NCBI RefSeq assembly: GCF_039543185.1
Contig: NZ_BAABJG010000006.1
Coordinates: forward strand, 248,001 to 312,000
DNA length: 64,000 bases
Direction: 5' to 3'
From: Paenibacillus_S vulneris
GTDB taxonomy: Bacteria > Bacillota > Bacilli > Paenibacillales > NBRC-103111
The notes beneath the pieces are model-generated. The model searched no databases. It was not told where the DNA came from and saw nothing but the letters and a program-made list of their open reading frames with translations. Of the stretch, positions 31,329-39,845 are shown one piece after another. How positions within the stretch are numbered: the first letter of the stretch is position 1; every line of letters starts with the position of its first letter. Made by a program: the position numbers and the translations under genes.

Positions 31329-31656
31329 GTAATTCGACAACACTAGCAAAGGGGTGCACCAAACGAATGGACGGAGACCCGAGGAGTAGTATCTGCGTTC
31401 AACAACAACTGAATATTTCGTTTGGAATGCTGACGGCTTACGCCGTTGATTTCGATGCGCCGGTTTATCCTTTGCCTGATGATCATTATAACCATAAGGC
31501 TTAGCTTTATCCTGCCCAAGTACGCAGGTTAGGGTGCCGTCACGTGAATCAACGACGTTTCTTCCGTTTGTATTCCTCACGAGCAGTATGAAAGGTTTGG
31601 CCTCCGGTTCCTGTCTTAAAGGAACGGACGGCGAGCTACGTGAAGGGGTGGAGCAA
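31329..31656 (+). other. Long 5' leader of corA, possible uncharacterised cis-regulatory RNA
   Basis: About 330 untranslated bases precede corA. They include CCAAACGAA (31359-31367) complementary to TTCGTTTGG downstream (about 31430), a hairpin ACGGC-TTAC-GCCGT and a 45-codon ORF. I do not find the conserved M-box (Mg), yybP-ykoY or other riboswitch cores. No intrinsic terminator is evident inside it. Candidate metal-responsive or uORF-based control region. Confidence 0.4.
31367..31504 (+). CDS. Possible 45-residue leader peptide ahead of corA
   Basis: An ATG frame of 45 codons (starting MDGDPRSSICVQQQ, ending PLPDDHYNHKA) has AAAGGGG about 15 bases upstream. Its start codon lies at the edge of a stretch that can pair with a segment 60 bases downstream, as in leader-peptide control. 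It has no recognisable family and may be a chance frame. Confidence 0.3.
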   Translation: MDGDPRSSICVQQQLNISFGMLTAYAVDFDAPVYPLPDDHYNHKA

Positions 31657-32592
31657 ATGAAAGCACGTTTGGTTCAGGACGGCATTTTTACATTAATTGA
31701 AGACATTACCCAAACGATAGAACCGCCGGAGCACGGGTTTTATTGGATCGACGCCGATGTCGATGATTTGACGATTTTACAGCCCTTATTTCATCTTCAT
31801 GAATTAGCGGTGGAAGATTGCATGACGGAAGAAGAGCAGCGTCCGAAGATCGAGCTGTACGACAAGCATTATTTCATTGTGGTTAACAGCATCCGGTTTG
31901 ATGATGAGGAAATTTTCCTCAGATCCCTCAATATCTTTTTGGGCCAGCATTATATCATTACGGTGACGCGGCAGAAAATCAACGAGCTTCGCATCCTGAA
32001 GCCGGTGCTCTGGGAAGAGGAAGTCAACGCTCCGGACCGGTTCCTATATCATCTCATCGACCTTGTTGTCGATAACTATACGTATGTGGGCGACCGGATT
32101 GAAGCGAAGATCGAGAAGCTTGAAGAAGATATCCTCATGAATACGAAAAAATCGCATCTGAACGAGATTATCGGTCTTCGAAGCGAAATCTTGTGGCTCA
32201 AAAAAGTTCTTGTGCCGCAAAAAGAAGTTATCAATACGCTGAATAAAAAAGAATTGCGGCTCATTAGCGATCCGCTGAAAAAATATTTCGGAGATATTTA
32301 TGAAAATGCTGTAAAAATTTCGGAAACGTTCGATACGTTCCGCGATTTGATGGGCAACTTGCGAGAGGCTTACCAGTCGAGTCTGTCGAATCGTGCCAAC
32401 GAAATTATGCGCATCTTTACTGCGTTGACAACAATTTTCATGCCGCTGACGTTCATTACCGGGATTTACGGGATGAACTTCGAGCATATTCCGGGTATTC
32501 ACTGGGAGTACGGCGGTGTAGCCGCTGTGATCTTTATGTTCATTATTGGCATTTCGATGTTTGTTCTGTTTCGCAAAAAGGGTTGGCTGTAA
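31657..32592 (+). CDS. corA: CorA-type magnesium/divalent metal transporter
   Basis: A 311-residue CorA-family channel. A cytoplasmic alpha/beta domain and long stalk helix (about residues 1-245) precede two C-terminal membrane segments (about 253-272 and 285-305). The selectivity loop motif GMN is in ITGIYGMNFEHIP, and the basic C-terminal end (RKKGWL) is typical. The ATG at 31657 follows AAGGGGTGG; the open frame upstream of it is leader sequence. It has its own promoter about 330 bases upstream and a strong terminator. Confidence 0.95.
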   Translation: MKARLVQDGIFTLIEDITQTIEPPEHGFYWIDADVDDLTILQPLFHLHELAVEDCMTEEEQRPKIELYDKHYFIVVNSIRFDDEEIFLRSLNIFLGQHYIITVTRQKINELRILKPVLWEEEVNAPDRFLYHLIDLVVDNYTYVGDRIEAKIEKLEEDILMNTKKSHLNEIIGLRSEILWLKKVLVPQKEVINTLNKKELRLISDPLKKYFGDIYENAVKISETFDTFRDLMGNLREAYQSSLSNRANEIMRIFTALTTIFMPLTFITGIYGMNFEHIPGIHWEYGGVAAVIFMFIIGISMFVLFRKKGWL

Positions 32593-32607
32593 CTTCATTT
32601 CGCGATT

Positions 32608-32650
32608 ATCCTGCCTTGGCCGATGAGTTGGTCGGGGCAGGATTTTTTTT
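32608..32650 (+). terminator. Terminator of corA
   Basis: ATCCTGCC (32608-32615) pairs with GGCAGGAT (32636-32643), followed by eight T. Confidence 0.87.
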
Positions 32651-32781
32651 ACATTCTAATATCCATCATTCAAGGCTTCTCAACAACCTTATCCCGTTTT
32701 ACAGGGTTTATTTTATTCCTGTTTCAACCGGACAGCACCTCGTGTAATAGTAAGCATCCTGATAAAGTCGAGGTGAAGGTT

Positions 32782-33213
32782 ATGTTCGGCAAAATATTAC
32801 TGGCCTATGACGGCTCGGAAACAGCTAAAAACGCACTGGAGCAAGCCATGGAATTGAAGCTGATGCTCCCCGATTCCATCCTCGAAATTGTCCATGTGGC
32901 CCAGCTGCAAAACGTTATTGTAGGTGATGCCTTCATCACCAGCAGCGCCGTGATCCAAGATGAGCTGCATGATGCTGCGGAGGCTGTATTGGATGAAGCA
33001 AGAAGACGGATCTCTCACCTGGGTCTTGCCACAACGACCCTCTTGGAAGGCGGGACTCCCGCCCAAATGATTCTGGACTATGTAAACGACCATCTGTTCG
33101 ATCTTATCATTGTCGGAAGCCGCGGTCTCGGCACCTTTAAGGAGCTTCTTCTCGGAAGCGTCAGCTATGAGATTGTACAGCATGCCACCATACCCGTACT
33201 TGTAGTGAAATAG
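32782..33213 (+). CDS. Universal stress protein (UspA family)
   Basis: A 143-residue single-domain Usp protein. It starts with KILLAYDGSETAKNAL and ends with the nucleotide-binding signature DLIIVGSRGLGTFKELLLGSVSYEIVQHATIPVLVVK (G-2x-G-9x-G-S/T), so it probably binds ATP. The ATG at 32782 follows GAGGTGAAGG; the longer frame includes corA terminator sequence and is not used. A GC-rich hairpin (about 33272-33319, GGGGAAGCTT/GGAGCTTCCCC) lies downstream without a T run. Stress role by family only. Confidence 0.9.
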   Translation: MFGKILLAYDGSETAKNALEQAMELKLMLPDSILEIVHVAQLQNVIVGDAFITSSAVIQDELHDAAEAVLDEARRRISHLGLATTTLLEGGTPAQMILDYVNDHLFDLIIVGSRGLGTFKELLLGSVSYEIVQHATIPVLVVK

Positions 33214-33363
33214 ACTACAGTCCTGAACATGTCAACAGCAGGTAAACCACCTCTTGAGACCCAGCCACAGCGGGGAAGCTTTAGCAAAGGTTATTCGCAA
33301 TACTCTTGGAGCTTCCCCATGGCCGGCAAATGAGTCCCCGGTACCTATTCGTGTATATACCGA

Positions 33364-34374
33364 TTAACCTGCCGCCGGTTTGGCATTCTGAACCCTTCTG
33401 AATTTAATCCGCAGCAGGCGAAGCCATTCATAAATGGTATCCATCTGCTTGCTATCGAGCTCTTCCTGTTTATACAGCGTTTGAAGCACAGGCTTTAAGT
33501 ACCGGTCCCCTTGAAGCTCAAAGGCCGACCAGGCCAAATGCAGCTCCTCCTCCGGAATCGGCTGAAGCAGCGTCTCAATATAAGCATCCAGCTCGTATCC
33601 ATCCCGATCCAGCTCCTCGATCCACATAACAAGCTCTCTTCGCTGCAGCTTCGTTGCATCCTGAAGCATCTCCAGGCTATCTCCGCGTGAAACGGCTTCC
33701 AGCAGCCTGCTTTTCATTTCCCGTTTGTGCTGCTCTGCCTGGCTTTTCCGCTCTTGCTCTCTCTGCTGCCAATTTTGAAACTCCAGCAAATCAACCTGTT
33801 CCTCCACCCAGTGAAGCGGAAACGTCGTGCTGCGCGGATATTCCATCGTATACTGAAGCAGCTCCTCCCCGTAGAGCGCCGCTTTATTGGGCCCTAAGCC
33901 GGGAAGCTGAACAAGCTCCTCCGTCGTTTGCGGCAAAAAGGCACATATCATTCGAAGGAGACGGTTGGTTGCAATGAGAAACGGCGATTTGCCCTCCTTG
34001 CTTGCCTGCTTCAGCCTCCACTGCCTGAGCTCTTCATAGAGCTTCTCGTTAGAGTGCTCTTCGCTATAGTAATGCAGCAGTTGCGCGTACCTGGACTTAC
34101 TTCCCAAAGTCGGGGCTTCAGCAAACCATCCGGTACCAAGCATCGGTTTGAATCCTTCCTGCTGTTTCACCAGCAGCTGTCTGCGAACGGTTAATTGCAA
34201 TTCCTCCCAGCTGGGTCCTTCATACCATGTTTCCTGAATGAGCTTCCCATCCTCCTTCGTCTCCTGCCACCCGGAATACCATTGTCCTTTGCTTTCACCG
34301 ACGGAAACCTGTGCGCTCCGGGCACGCCCTTCCCCTACTTGCTTTTCCATACTGTTCAGAAATAAAAGCTTCAT
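33364..34374 (-). CDS. HRDC-domain protein
   Basis: A 336-residue cytoplasmic protein. The central HRDC domain (about residues 110-175, YEELRQWRLKQASKEGKSPFLIATNRLLRMICAFLPQT, then ELVQLPGLGPNKAALYGEELL) is a helical nucleic-acid binding module of RecQ helicases and RNase D. The C-terminal part (about 225-320) is helical and could be a second winged or helicase-C-like module. No helicase or nuclease motifs are present, so it probably acts as an accessory nucleic-acid binding factor. A terminator-like hairpin sits 40-80 bases upstream of the start. Confidence 0.8.
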   Translation of the reverse strand: MKLLFLNSMEKQVGEGRARSAQVSVGESKGQWYSGWQETKEDGKLIQETWYEGPSWEELQLTVRRQLLVKQQEGFKPMLGTGWFAEAPTLGSKSRYAQLLHYYSEEHSNEKLYEELRQWRLKQASKEGKSPFLIATNRLLRMICAFLPQTTEELVQLPGLGPNKAALYGEELLQYTMEYPRSTTFPLHWVEEQVDLLEFQNWQQREQERKSQAEQHKREMKSRLLEAVSRGDSLEMLQDATKLQRRELVMWIEELDRDGYELDAYIETLLQPIPEEELHLAWSAFELQGDRYLKPVLQTLYKQEELDSKQMDTIYEWLRLLRIKFRRVQNAKPAAG

Positions 34375-34404
34375 ACAATTCCTCCTTAAATCTATTATTC
34401 CAAA

Positions 34405-34454
34405 CGCAAAAAAGCACCACTTCCTCCATAAATAACATGGAAAAAGAGGTGCTT
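34405..34454 (-). terminator. Terminator-like hairpin in front of the HRDC gene
   Basis: AAGCACC (34412-34418) pairs with GGTGCTT (34448-34454), with inner CTTCCTCCAT/ATGGAAAAAG pairing; TTTTTTG follows on the minus strand. No minus-strand gene ends here, so it may be an attenuator for the HRDC gene or end an unseen transcript. Confidence 0.55.
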
Positions 34455-34575
34455 CCTCAGCGCTTTGAAATTATTTCCATCATATCATAGACCGCGGCAC
34501 AAATCAATGGCGCATAGCCCAAGTGTTGTGCAGGGCATTCTAATTAGCAAACTTCCACTAAAGGAGTGAAAGGGT

Positions 34576-34887
34576 ATGAGTCAAGCCGAAGAACAAAAAG
34601 GCGGCTTCCTCGAAGAGGACCGGCATAAATACACGGATCTCGAGACCGTCGAATCGCAAAGAAACGATCTAACGGCCGAAGAGTTCCCTGAAGGTCCTTA
34701 TGGAGCCGACCTGCATGAAGCTACATCAGAGAAAAGCTCGCCATGGCGCATTGACCAGCATCCGCCTAACACGTATACGTATGAGAACCGTGAGCTCCAT
34801 GCCGGAATATCCAGAGACTATCCGGGCTCTCATCCTACCCATGCTTATGTTGACGGCGATGAGGAGCATGGCTTGCAGGAGGAATAA
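34576..34887 (+). CDS. Conserved acidic small protein, function unknown
   Basis: A 103-residue hydrophilic, acidic protein without membrane segments. The segments YTDLETVESQRNDLTAEEFPEGPYG and TYTYENRELHAGISRDYPGSHPTH look like a family of small cytosolic Bacillales proteins I recall, but I cannot name a function. AAAGGAG lies 10 bases before the ATG. Monocistronic, facing ilvD across a shared terminator. Confidence 0.7.
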   Translation: MSQAEEQKGGFLEEDRHKYTDLETVESQRNDLTAEEFPEGPYGADLHEATSEKSSPWRIDQHPPNTYTYENRELHAGISRDYPGSHPTHAYVDGDEEHGLQEE

Positions 34888-34981
34888 TTGCCGACGTTCC
34901 CGAGTCTGTAAGAATCCATGCTTTGGAATGCAAGTACTTAAAAGCCAGAGAAGTTGGCAGGCTTGCTTTCTGAGCAACCAA

Positions 34982-35012
34982 AAAAGGCAGGGAGGAGAAT
35001 ATCCTCTCTGCC
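34982..35012 (-). terminator. Terminator of ilvD
   Basis: GGCAGGGAGGA (34986-34996) pairs with TCCTCTCTGCC (35002-35012), one mismatch, with six T following on the minus strand. Confidence 0.85.
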
Positions 35013-35040
35013 TTCATCTGATTTAGTCCAATAATATGAA

Positions 35041-36726
35041 TTAAACCTTCATAACTCCGCCTGTGCTTGCATTGGTAACGAGTTTGGAATAACGAGCCAG
35101 ATAGCCTGTCGTTACTTTTGGCTCGAAGCCTTTCCAGTTCGCTCTGCGTTTCTCGAATTCTTCGTCGGAAATTTGCAGCTGAATCGTACGATTTTCCAAA
35201 TCCAGCTCGATGATATCTCCGTCTTCTACGAATGCGATAGGTCCGCCTTCAGCCGCTTCCGGAGAGATGTGACCGATACTGATACCGCGGGATGCACCCG
35301 AGAAGCGTCCGTCAGTGATAAGACCAACCTTCGCACCAAGGCCCATACCTACGATTTGGGAAGTAGGAGCCAGCATTTCCGGCATACCAGGGCCGCCCTT
35401 AGGGCCTTCATAACGGATAACGACAACGTGACCTTCTTTGACATGGCCATTAGCAATACCATAAAGCGCATCCTCTTGGGAATCGAAGCAAATAGCAGGA
35501 CCTTTATGATAGCCGCCTACGGATTTATCAACCGCACCCACTTTAATGATGGAGCCTTTTGGAGCCAGGTTACCGAATAATACAGCCAGACCGCCGCGCT
35601 CGGAATGAGGGTTATCCAACGGATGAATAACATCCTTGTCCAAAATCTCGCAGCCTTCTACGTTTTCGCGAAGCGTTTTGCCGGTTACGGTGATGCAGTC
35701 GCCGTTCAACGCGCCTGGTTTTTTGAGCAGTTCGTTAATGATCGCGCTCACGCCGCCAGCGTTGTGAACGTCTTCGATATGATAATCAGAAGCCGGAGCA
35801 ATCTTCGCCAAGTGTGGAACACGGTTAGCGATTTCGTTGATCCGCTCGATTGGATATTCAAAGCCAGCTTCATGAGCCAAAGCCAATGTATGAAGAACTG
35901 TATTCGTGGAACCGCCCATAGCCATATCCAATGCAAAAGCATTGTCGATAGCTTCCATAGTAACGATATCACGAGGCTTAATATCTTTCTTGATCAGTTC
36001 CATCAATTGTGTAGCAGAACGTTTAACGAATTCTCTACGCTCTGGAGAGATCGCAAGAATCGTTCCGTTACCTGGAAGCGCAAGTCCAAGACCTTCTGCC
36101 AGGCAGTTCATCGAGTTGGCTGTGAACATACCGGAACATGAGCCGCAGGTAGGACAACCGTATTGCTCGAGCTCAAGCAAGCTCTTCTCATCGATTTTAC
36201 CGACTTGGTAAGCGCCAACGCCTTCAAATACAGAGGTCAAGGAGATCGCACGGCCATCGCTGGTTCTGCCGGCTTTCATAGGTCCACCGCTGACGAACAT
36301 TGTAGGAATGTTCACGCGCAGTGCGCCCATCATCATCCCTGGTGTAATTTTGTCGCAGTTAGGAATACAGACCATACCGTCAAACCAGTGAGCTGATACT
36401 ACGGTTTCAAGGGAATCCGCAATGATCTCACGGCTTGGCAGCGAGTAGCGCATACCGATGTGTCCCATGGCAATACCGTCATCTACGCCGATTGTATTAA
36501 ATTCGAAAGGAACGCCGCCCGCTTCACGGATTGCATCTTTAACGATTTTACCAAATTCCTGCAGGTGAACGTGACCCGGAACGATATCGATATAAGAGTT
36601 ACAAACCGCGATGAACGGCTTGTCGAAATCTTCTTCCTTAACACCGGCTGCACGCAGCAAGCTGCGGTGCGGAGCACGATCGAAGCCTTTTTTAATCATG
36701 TCGCTTCTCATTTTCGGTTTGGACAT
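35041..36726 (-). CDS. ilvD: Dihydroxy-acid dehydratase IlvD
   Basis: A 561-residue iron-sulfur dehydratase in valine, leucine and isoleucine synthesis, also feeding pantothenate. Signatures: CNSYIDIVPGHVHL, CDKITPGMMMG (cluster Cys), CGSCSGMFTANSMNCL (second cluster Cys), GGSTNTVLHTLALAHE and the C-terminal GRFSGASRGISIGHISPEAAEGG. Full length. AGGAGG precedes the ATG. It stands alone, away from other ilv genes, and no T-box or leucine leader was seen in the 200 bases upstream. Confidence 0.96.
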   Translation of the reverse strand: MSKPKMRSDMIKKGFDRAPHRSLLRAAGVKEEDFDKPFIAVCNSYIDIVPGHVHLQEFGKIVKDAIREAGGVPFEFNTIGVDDGIAMGHIGMRYSLPSREIIADSLETVVSAHWFDGMVCIPNCDKITPGMMMGALRVNIPTMFVSGGPMKAGRTSDGRAISLTSVFEGVGAYQVGKIDEKSLLELEQYGCPTCGSCSGMFTANSMNCLAEGLGLALPGNGTILAISPERREFVKRSATQLMELIKKDIKPRDIVTMEAIDNAFALDMAMGGSTNTVLHTLALAHEAGFEYPIERINEIANRVPHLAKIAPASDYHIEDVHNAGGVSAIINELLKKPGALNGDCITVTGKTLRENVEGCEILDKDVIHPLDNPHSERGGLAVLFGNLAPKGSIIKVGAVDKSVGGYHKGPAICFDSQEDALYGIANGHVKEGHVVVIRYEGPKGGPGMPEMLAPTSQIVGMGLGAKVGLITDGRFSGASRGISIGHISPEAAEGGPIAFVEDGDIIELDLENRTIQLQISDEEFEKRRANWKGFEPKVTTGYLARYSKLVTNASTGGVMKV

Positions 36727-36932
36727 ATCTGGTGAGACCTCCTAGGTAAGTTTTGGCTGGTAAACAGACTTTTGTCGTTCTATCATTCTATAAATTCTAT
36801 CATGTTTATGAAGAATTGAAAACGTAAAATGTTCTTATGCGAAATATTATGCTTGCCTTTTGCCCCCAGGCGTTTCTTCATGTATAATACAGGGTACAAT
36901 TCGATGAAATGCGAGAACGGAGTGACGCTTAC

Positions 36933-37226
36933 ATGTCAGAACTGGATTACTTATATGATTCTACCGAGGAGACGACGACCCGCTTCGTCTGCTTTGTCGG
37001 AGAGTCCATGCGCCGCTTTGATTTGGCCATCACCAATACGAACCGTTTTTACGGCAAAAAGCTTGTAACAGACCTTCAATCCGGACGGACTGCGGTTATT
37101 GGACCGGATGATCTGGAGGAAGAAGGCTACCTGGAGCACGTATACAAAATTACGGAAGAGGAAGCTGTAGAGCTGACCCATTTCCTGTCCCAAGTCGTCG
37201 GAGCCATCAACTTCACCGATATTTAA
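36933..37226 (+). CDS. DUF3055 family protein
   Basis: A 97-residue small cytoplasmic protein of the DUF3055 family found across Bacillales. Typical features are RFVCFVGESMRRFDLAI, TNRFYGKKLVTDLQSGRTAVIGPDDLEEEGYLEHVYKI and the C-terminal helix EEAVELTHFLSQVV. The ATG at 36933 follows GGAGTG; an in-frame ATG eight codons upstream has no site. Function unknown. Divergent from ilvD and followed by a strong terminator. Confidence 0.82.
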   Translation: MSELDYLYDSTEETTTRFVCFVGESMRRFDLAITNTNRFYGKKLVTDLQSGRTAVIGPDDLEEEGYLEHVYKITEEEAVELTHFLSQVVGAINFTDI

Positions 37227-37243
37227 ACTTCAGCTCGAATAGA

Positions 37244-37296
37244 AAGACCGTCGAACAGCTGCTATCTGATACGCAGTGTCTGACGGTCTTTTTTTT
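37244..37296 (+). terminator. Terminator between the DUF3055 and cupin genes
   Basis: AAGACCGTC (37244-37252) pairs with GACGGTCTT (37282-37290), followed by T's to 37296. The A-rich 5' side is short, so it mainly serves the + strand. Confidence 0.85.
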
Positions 37297-37316
37297 GCAT
37301 AGGCGCCATCCGGATT

Positions 37317-37634
37317 TTACCGCTTGACCAGATCCTCGCGCACCGGGGTGAAGGAATCAAGCAGCGCGCTTGGCTCCAGCGCACGGCAGCCGTGCTTGGC
37401 TCCGCTAGGAATGAAGATGGTCTCTCCTTGCGAAATAACGTGCACAACGCCGTCTATGGTGAATTCCAGTTTTCCTTTCAGGCAGTAGGACAGTTGCTCG
37501 TGTGGATGGCTGTGCTGATACCCTTCCGCATTCTCCTCAAAATGGACTTCCATCATCATAATGGTTTGGCCCGGTGCAAAAATTTTGCGTTTCACGCCCG
37601 GCTCCGCATTTTCCCACACTCCGATATTGCTCAT
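37317..37634 (-). CDS. Single-domain cupin protein
   Basis: A 105-residue cupin_2 protein. Metal ligands are seen in cupin motif 1 (HSHPHEQLSYCLKGKLEF) and motif 2 (GETIFIPSGAKHGCRALEP). It resembles KdgF-type sugar cupins, but similar small cupins have varied roles, so the substrate is open. GGAGG precedes the ATG. It is not in the adjoining operon. Confidence 0.82.
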   Translation of the reverse strand: MSNIGVWENAEPGVKRKIFAPGQTIMMMEVHFEENAEGYQHSHPHEQLSYCLKGKLEFTIDGVVHVISQGETIFIPSGAKHGCRALEPSALLDSFTPVREDLVKR

Positions 37635-37731
37635 CCGTTAGTGCCTCCTCTGCTATTAGACGCTAATTCAGTCCTTGGTAACGTTTGCTAACATCATCTA
37701 GTATACCTGATCAGCGCCAGCTTTGGCTATC

Positions 37732-38493
37732 CTAACGCCCCAGCTGCTGGCGGATTCGCAAGGCGGGCTGCGGGTTGTTGACAGTCATCAGAAGGGACCC
37801 TGTGCCAAGCGCATACAGCACCTGCTGCTCCGTATCCGGGCAATAGCACCAGGGAAGAATCCCCTGCTGTTCATATTCCTGTACGCGCTGCGGAGTGAGC
37901 AGCTTCATGCTGATGCCGACCGCCCACATCTTGGATAAGGTCCCGCCGGCACCCGGCACATAATTGGACATGAGCTCCTCGGGGAAGCCCTGCGTCTTGA
38001 GCCCGTGATGGTCATGAATATGGGCCAGTACCTCGGCGTCGAAGCAAGTGAATACGCATCGGGGCAGGTACTCGTACCGCTTGAGAATCGCAATGGCTGC
38101 ATCCGCCACTTCCTTCGCATCCTGGCTTGGCTTGATCTCTACGTTCAACAGAATGTCCGGGTGCGATTGCATCAGCTCGCATAATTCCTCAAACGTCGGA
38201 ATCTTGAGCCCCTCAAATAGGTTGCCGAACCATCCTCCTGCATCGAGCTGCTTAAGCTCCTCCAACGTATAATCACTTACCTTGCCCTTGCCGTTGGTCG
38301 TCCGGTCCACAGTAGCGTCATGAATGACCACCACCGCTTTGTCTTTGGAGAAACGCAGGTCGAACTCCAGCATATCGACCCCCAGCTCAATAGCCCTTTG
38401 AAAGGAAAGCAGCGTATTTTCCGGGTAATCCGATTTCCATCCTCTATGTCCTGCTACAATGACCGATCGTTGATCTTGAAGGCGAGATATCAT
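37732..38493 (-). CDS. Glycerophosphodiester phosphodiesterase (GlpQ/UgpQ-like)
   Basis: A 253-residue cytoplasmic GDPD that splits glycerophosphodiesters to glycerol-3-phosphate and alcohol. The catalytic block AGHRGWKSDYPENTLLSFQRAIELGVDMLEFDLRFSKD-type (His-Arg, Glu, Asp and Glu residues) and VIHDATVDRTTNG are present, along with LLNVEIKP. No signal peptide, so the substrate must be imported. It is the last gene of a UgpB-A-E-like ABC operon, only 33 bases behind the binding protein gene, the arrangement of UgpQ. The ATG at 38493 follows GGAGAG; an upstream ATG has no site. Confidence 0.9.
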   Translation of the reverse strand: MISRLQDQRSVIVAGHRGWKSDYPENTLLSFQRAIELGVDMLEFDLRFSKDKAVVVIHDATVDRTTNGKGKVSDYTLEELKQLDAGGWFGNLFEGLKIPTFEELCELMQSHPDILLNVEIKPSQDAKEVADAAIAILKRYEYLPRCVFTCFDAEVLAHIHDHHGLKTQGFPEELMSNYVPGAGGTLSKMWAVGISMKLLTPQRVQEYEQQGILPWCYCPDTEQQVLYALGTGSLLMTVNNPQPALRIRQQLGR

Positions 38494-38526
38494 GGTTCTC
38501 TCCATTCCTTTCCGCATGGTATGTTT

Positions 38527-39819
38527 TTATTTCTTGAGCAGACGCTCCGTTTCCTTCTTGAACGTGTCGAGCGTGCTTTCGATATCCTTGTTGTCGTACA
38601 TAATGGCTTGAATCGCTTTGAAAAACTCCTGCATATCCTGCGGCCAGGCTACATGCTTATTCGTATCGACCGCGTACTGCAGCTGATCGTAGGCGACCTT
38701 GCGGTTAGGCTCCTTTTCCCACAATGCTTTCATTTGCGGCGACTCGACCATTTTTTTCGTAAACGGCAGGTACCCCGAATCCAGAATAAACTGCAGGCCT
38801 CCCTTGGGATCGGTCATCGCCCAGTTGATGAATTCCCAGGCGGCATCCTTGTTGGCGGAAGCGGACATTAATGCCAGGTTGGCTCCGCCGGTCGGAGTTG
38901 CGTACACTTGATCCATCGGCAGGAATGCCGTCACATAGTCAAATTTGACATTATCCTTCAAGCTGCCGATCACACCCGTGGACTGGTACATCATGCCGAT
39001 TTTTCCGCTTGTAAACATCTGATTGACGATATTGCCGGAATCCTGGGCCGGAGGATAATAGAGAGCGCCTGTATTTTGCAAATCCTTCAGAAACTTGAAC
39101 GTCTTGACCCCTTCTCCGTTAGTGAAGCCGATAGAGGTGCCCGCATCATTGTAAAATTTCCCCTTGGCCTGGGAGATCATCGCTATCGGATACCACGTAT
39201 CGTAAGGCATACTGAACCCGTAACGCTTGAATTCCCCGTTCTCCTTAATGACCAGCGCATTAGCCACCTTCTTCAAATCATCCCAGGTTTTCGGAATCGC
39301 GAGCCCTTTCTCGTCCAGCATCGTCTTGTTGACATGAAGAATCGGGGTGGAGCGGTTGAACGGCAGAGACACCAGCTTTTTGTTAAAAGTGGAATGGCCC
39401 ATAAGCCCTTGAGGGAAATCGTCGACGTTCAGCTGCGACTTCTTCATATACGGCGTCATGTCCTCCAATACTTCCGCATCCGCAAACATTTGAACATAAG
39501 CGCGTTCAAGCATGGTGATATCGGGTCCTGTTTTGGCCGCAACCGCCTGCTGAAGCTTGGTTACCGTCTCGTCATAGGAGCCCTGGAACGTGCCTACCAC
39601 TTCGATTTTGTCGTGGGTTTCATTAAACCGTTTGATCATTTCGTTGATGTAATCGCCGTTCTTCCCGCCCAGAGAGTGCCAGAACTGCACGGTTACTTTG
39701 CCTTGCGGAGCTCCCGAAGGATTAGAGGAAGCCTGCTCCGTCTTGTTATCCGAGCATCCCGCAAGAAGACCGGTCGTCATTGCCGCTGCCAGAAGCACGG
39801 CTGGAAATCTTTTGTTCAT
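38527..39819 (-). CDS. ABC transporter substrate-binding lipoprotein, UgpB-like
   Basis: A 430-residue extracellular lipoprotein. The signal peptide MNKRFPAVLLAAAMTTGLLAGC ends at a lipobox Cys. The mature domain is an SBP type 1 fold of the MalE/UgpB family: VQFWHSLGGKNGDYINEMIKRFN, SLPFNRSTPILHVNKTML and IPKTWDDLKKVANAL resemble glycerol-3-phosphate binding protein UgpB. With the GDPD downstream this suggests uptake of glycerophosphodiesters or glycerol-3-phosphate, but sugar binding cannot be excluded. AAGGGGA precedes the ATG; the longer frame upstream is not used. Confidence 0.9.
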   Translation of the reverse strand: MNKRFPAVLLAAAMTTGLLAGCSDNKTEQASSNPSGAPQGKVTVQFWHSLGGKNGDYINEMIKRFNETHDKIEVVGTFQGSYDETVTKLQQAVAAKTGPDITMLERAYVQMFADAEVLEDMTPYMKKSQLNVDDFPQGLMGHSTFNKKLVSLPFNRSTPILHVNKTMLDEKGLAIPKTWDDLKKVANALVIKENGEFKRYGFSMPYDTWYPIAMISQAKGKFYNDAGTSIGFTNGEGVKTFKFLKDLQNTGALYYPPAQDSGNIVNQMFTSGKIGMMYQSTGVIGSLKDNVKFDYVTAFLPMDQVYATPTGGANLALMSASANKDAAWEFINWAMTDPKGGLQFILDSGYLPFTKKMVESPQMKALWEKEPNRKVAYDQLQYAVDTNKHVAWPQDMQEFFKAIQAIMYDNKDIESTLDTFKKETERLLKK

Positions 39820-39845
39820 TGGAATATCCCCTTCTCTGCACATTA

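Noticed and set aside
31083..31580. 165-codon minus-strand frame
   Set aside because: It overlaps the 5' end of the S-box and the corA leader on the opposite strand and shows no protein family features.
33272..33319. GGGGAAGCTT/GGAGCTTCCCC hairpin behind the universal stress protein gene
   Set aside because: The stem is real but has no T run on either strand and a long loop, so it is not listed as a terminator.
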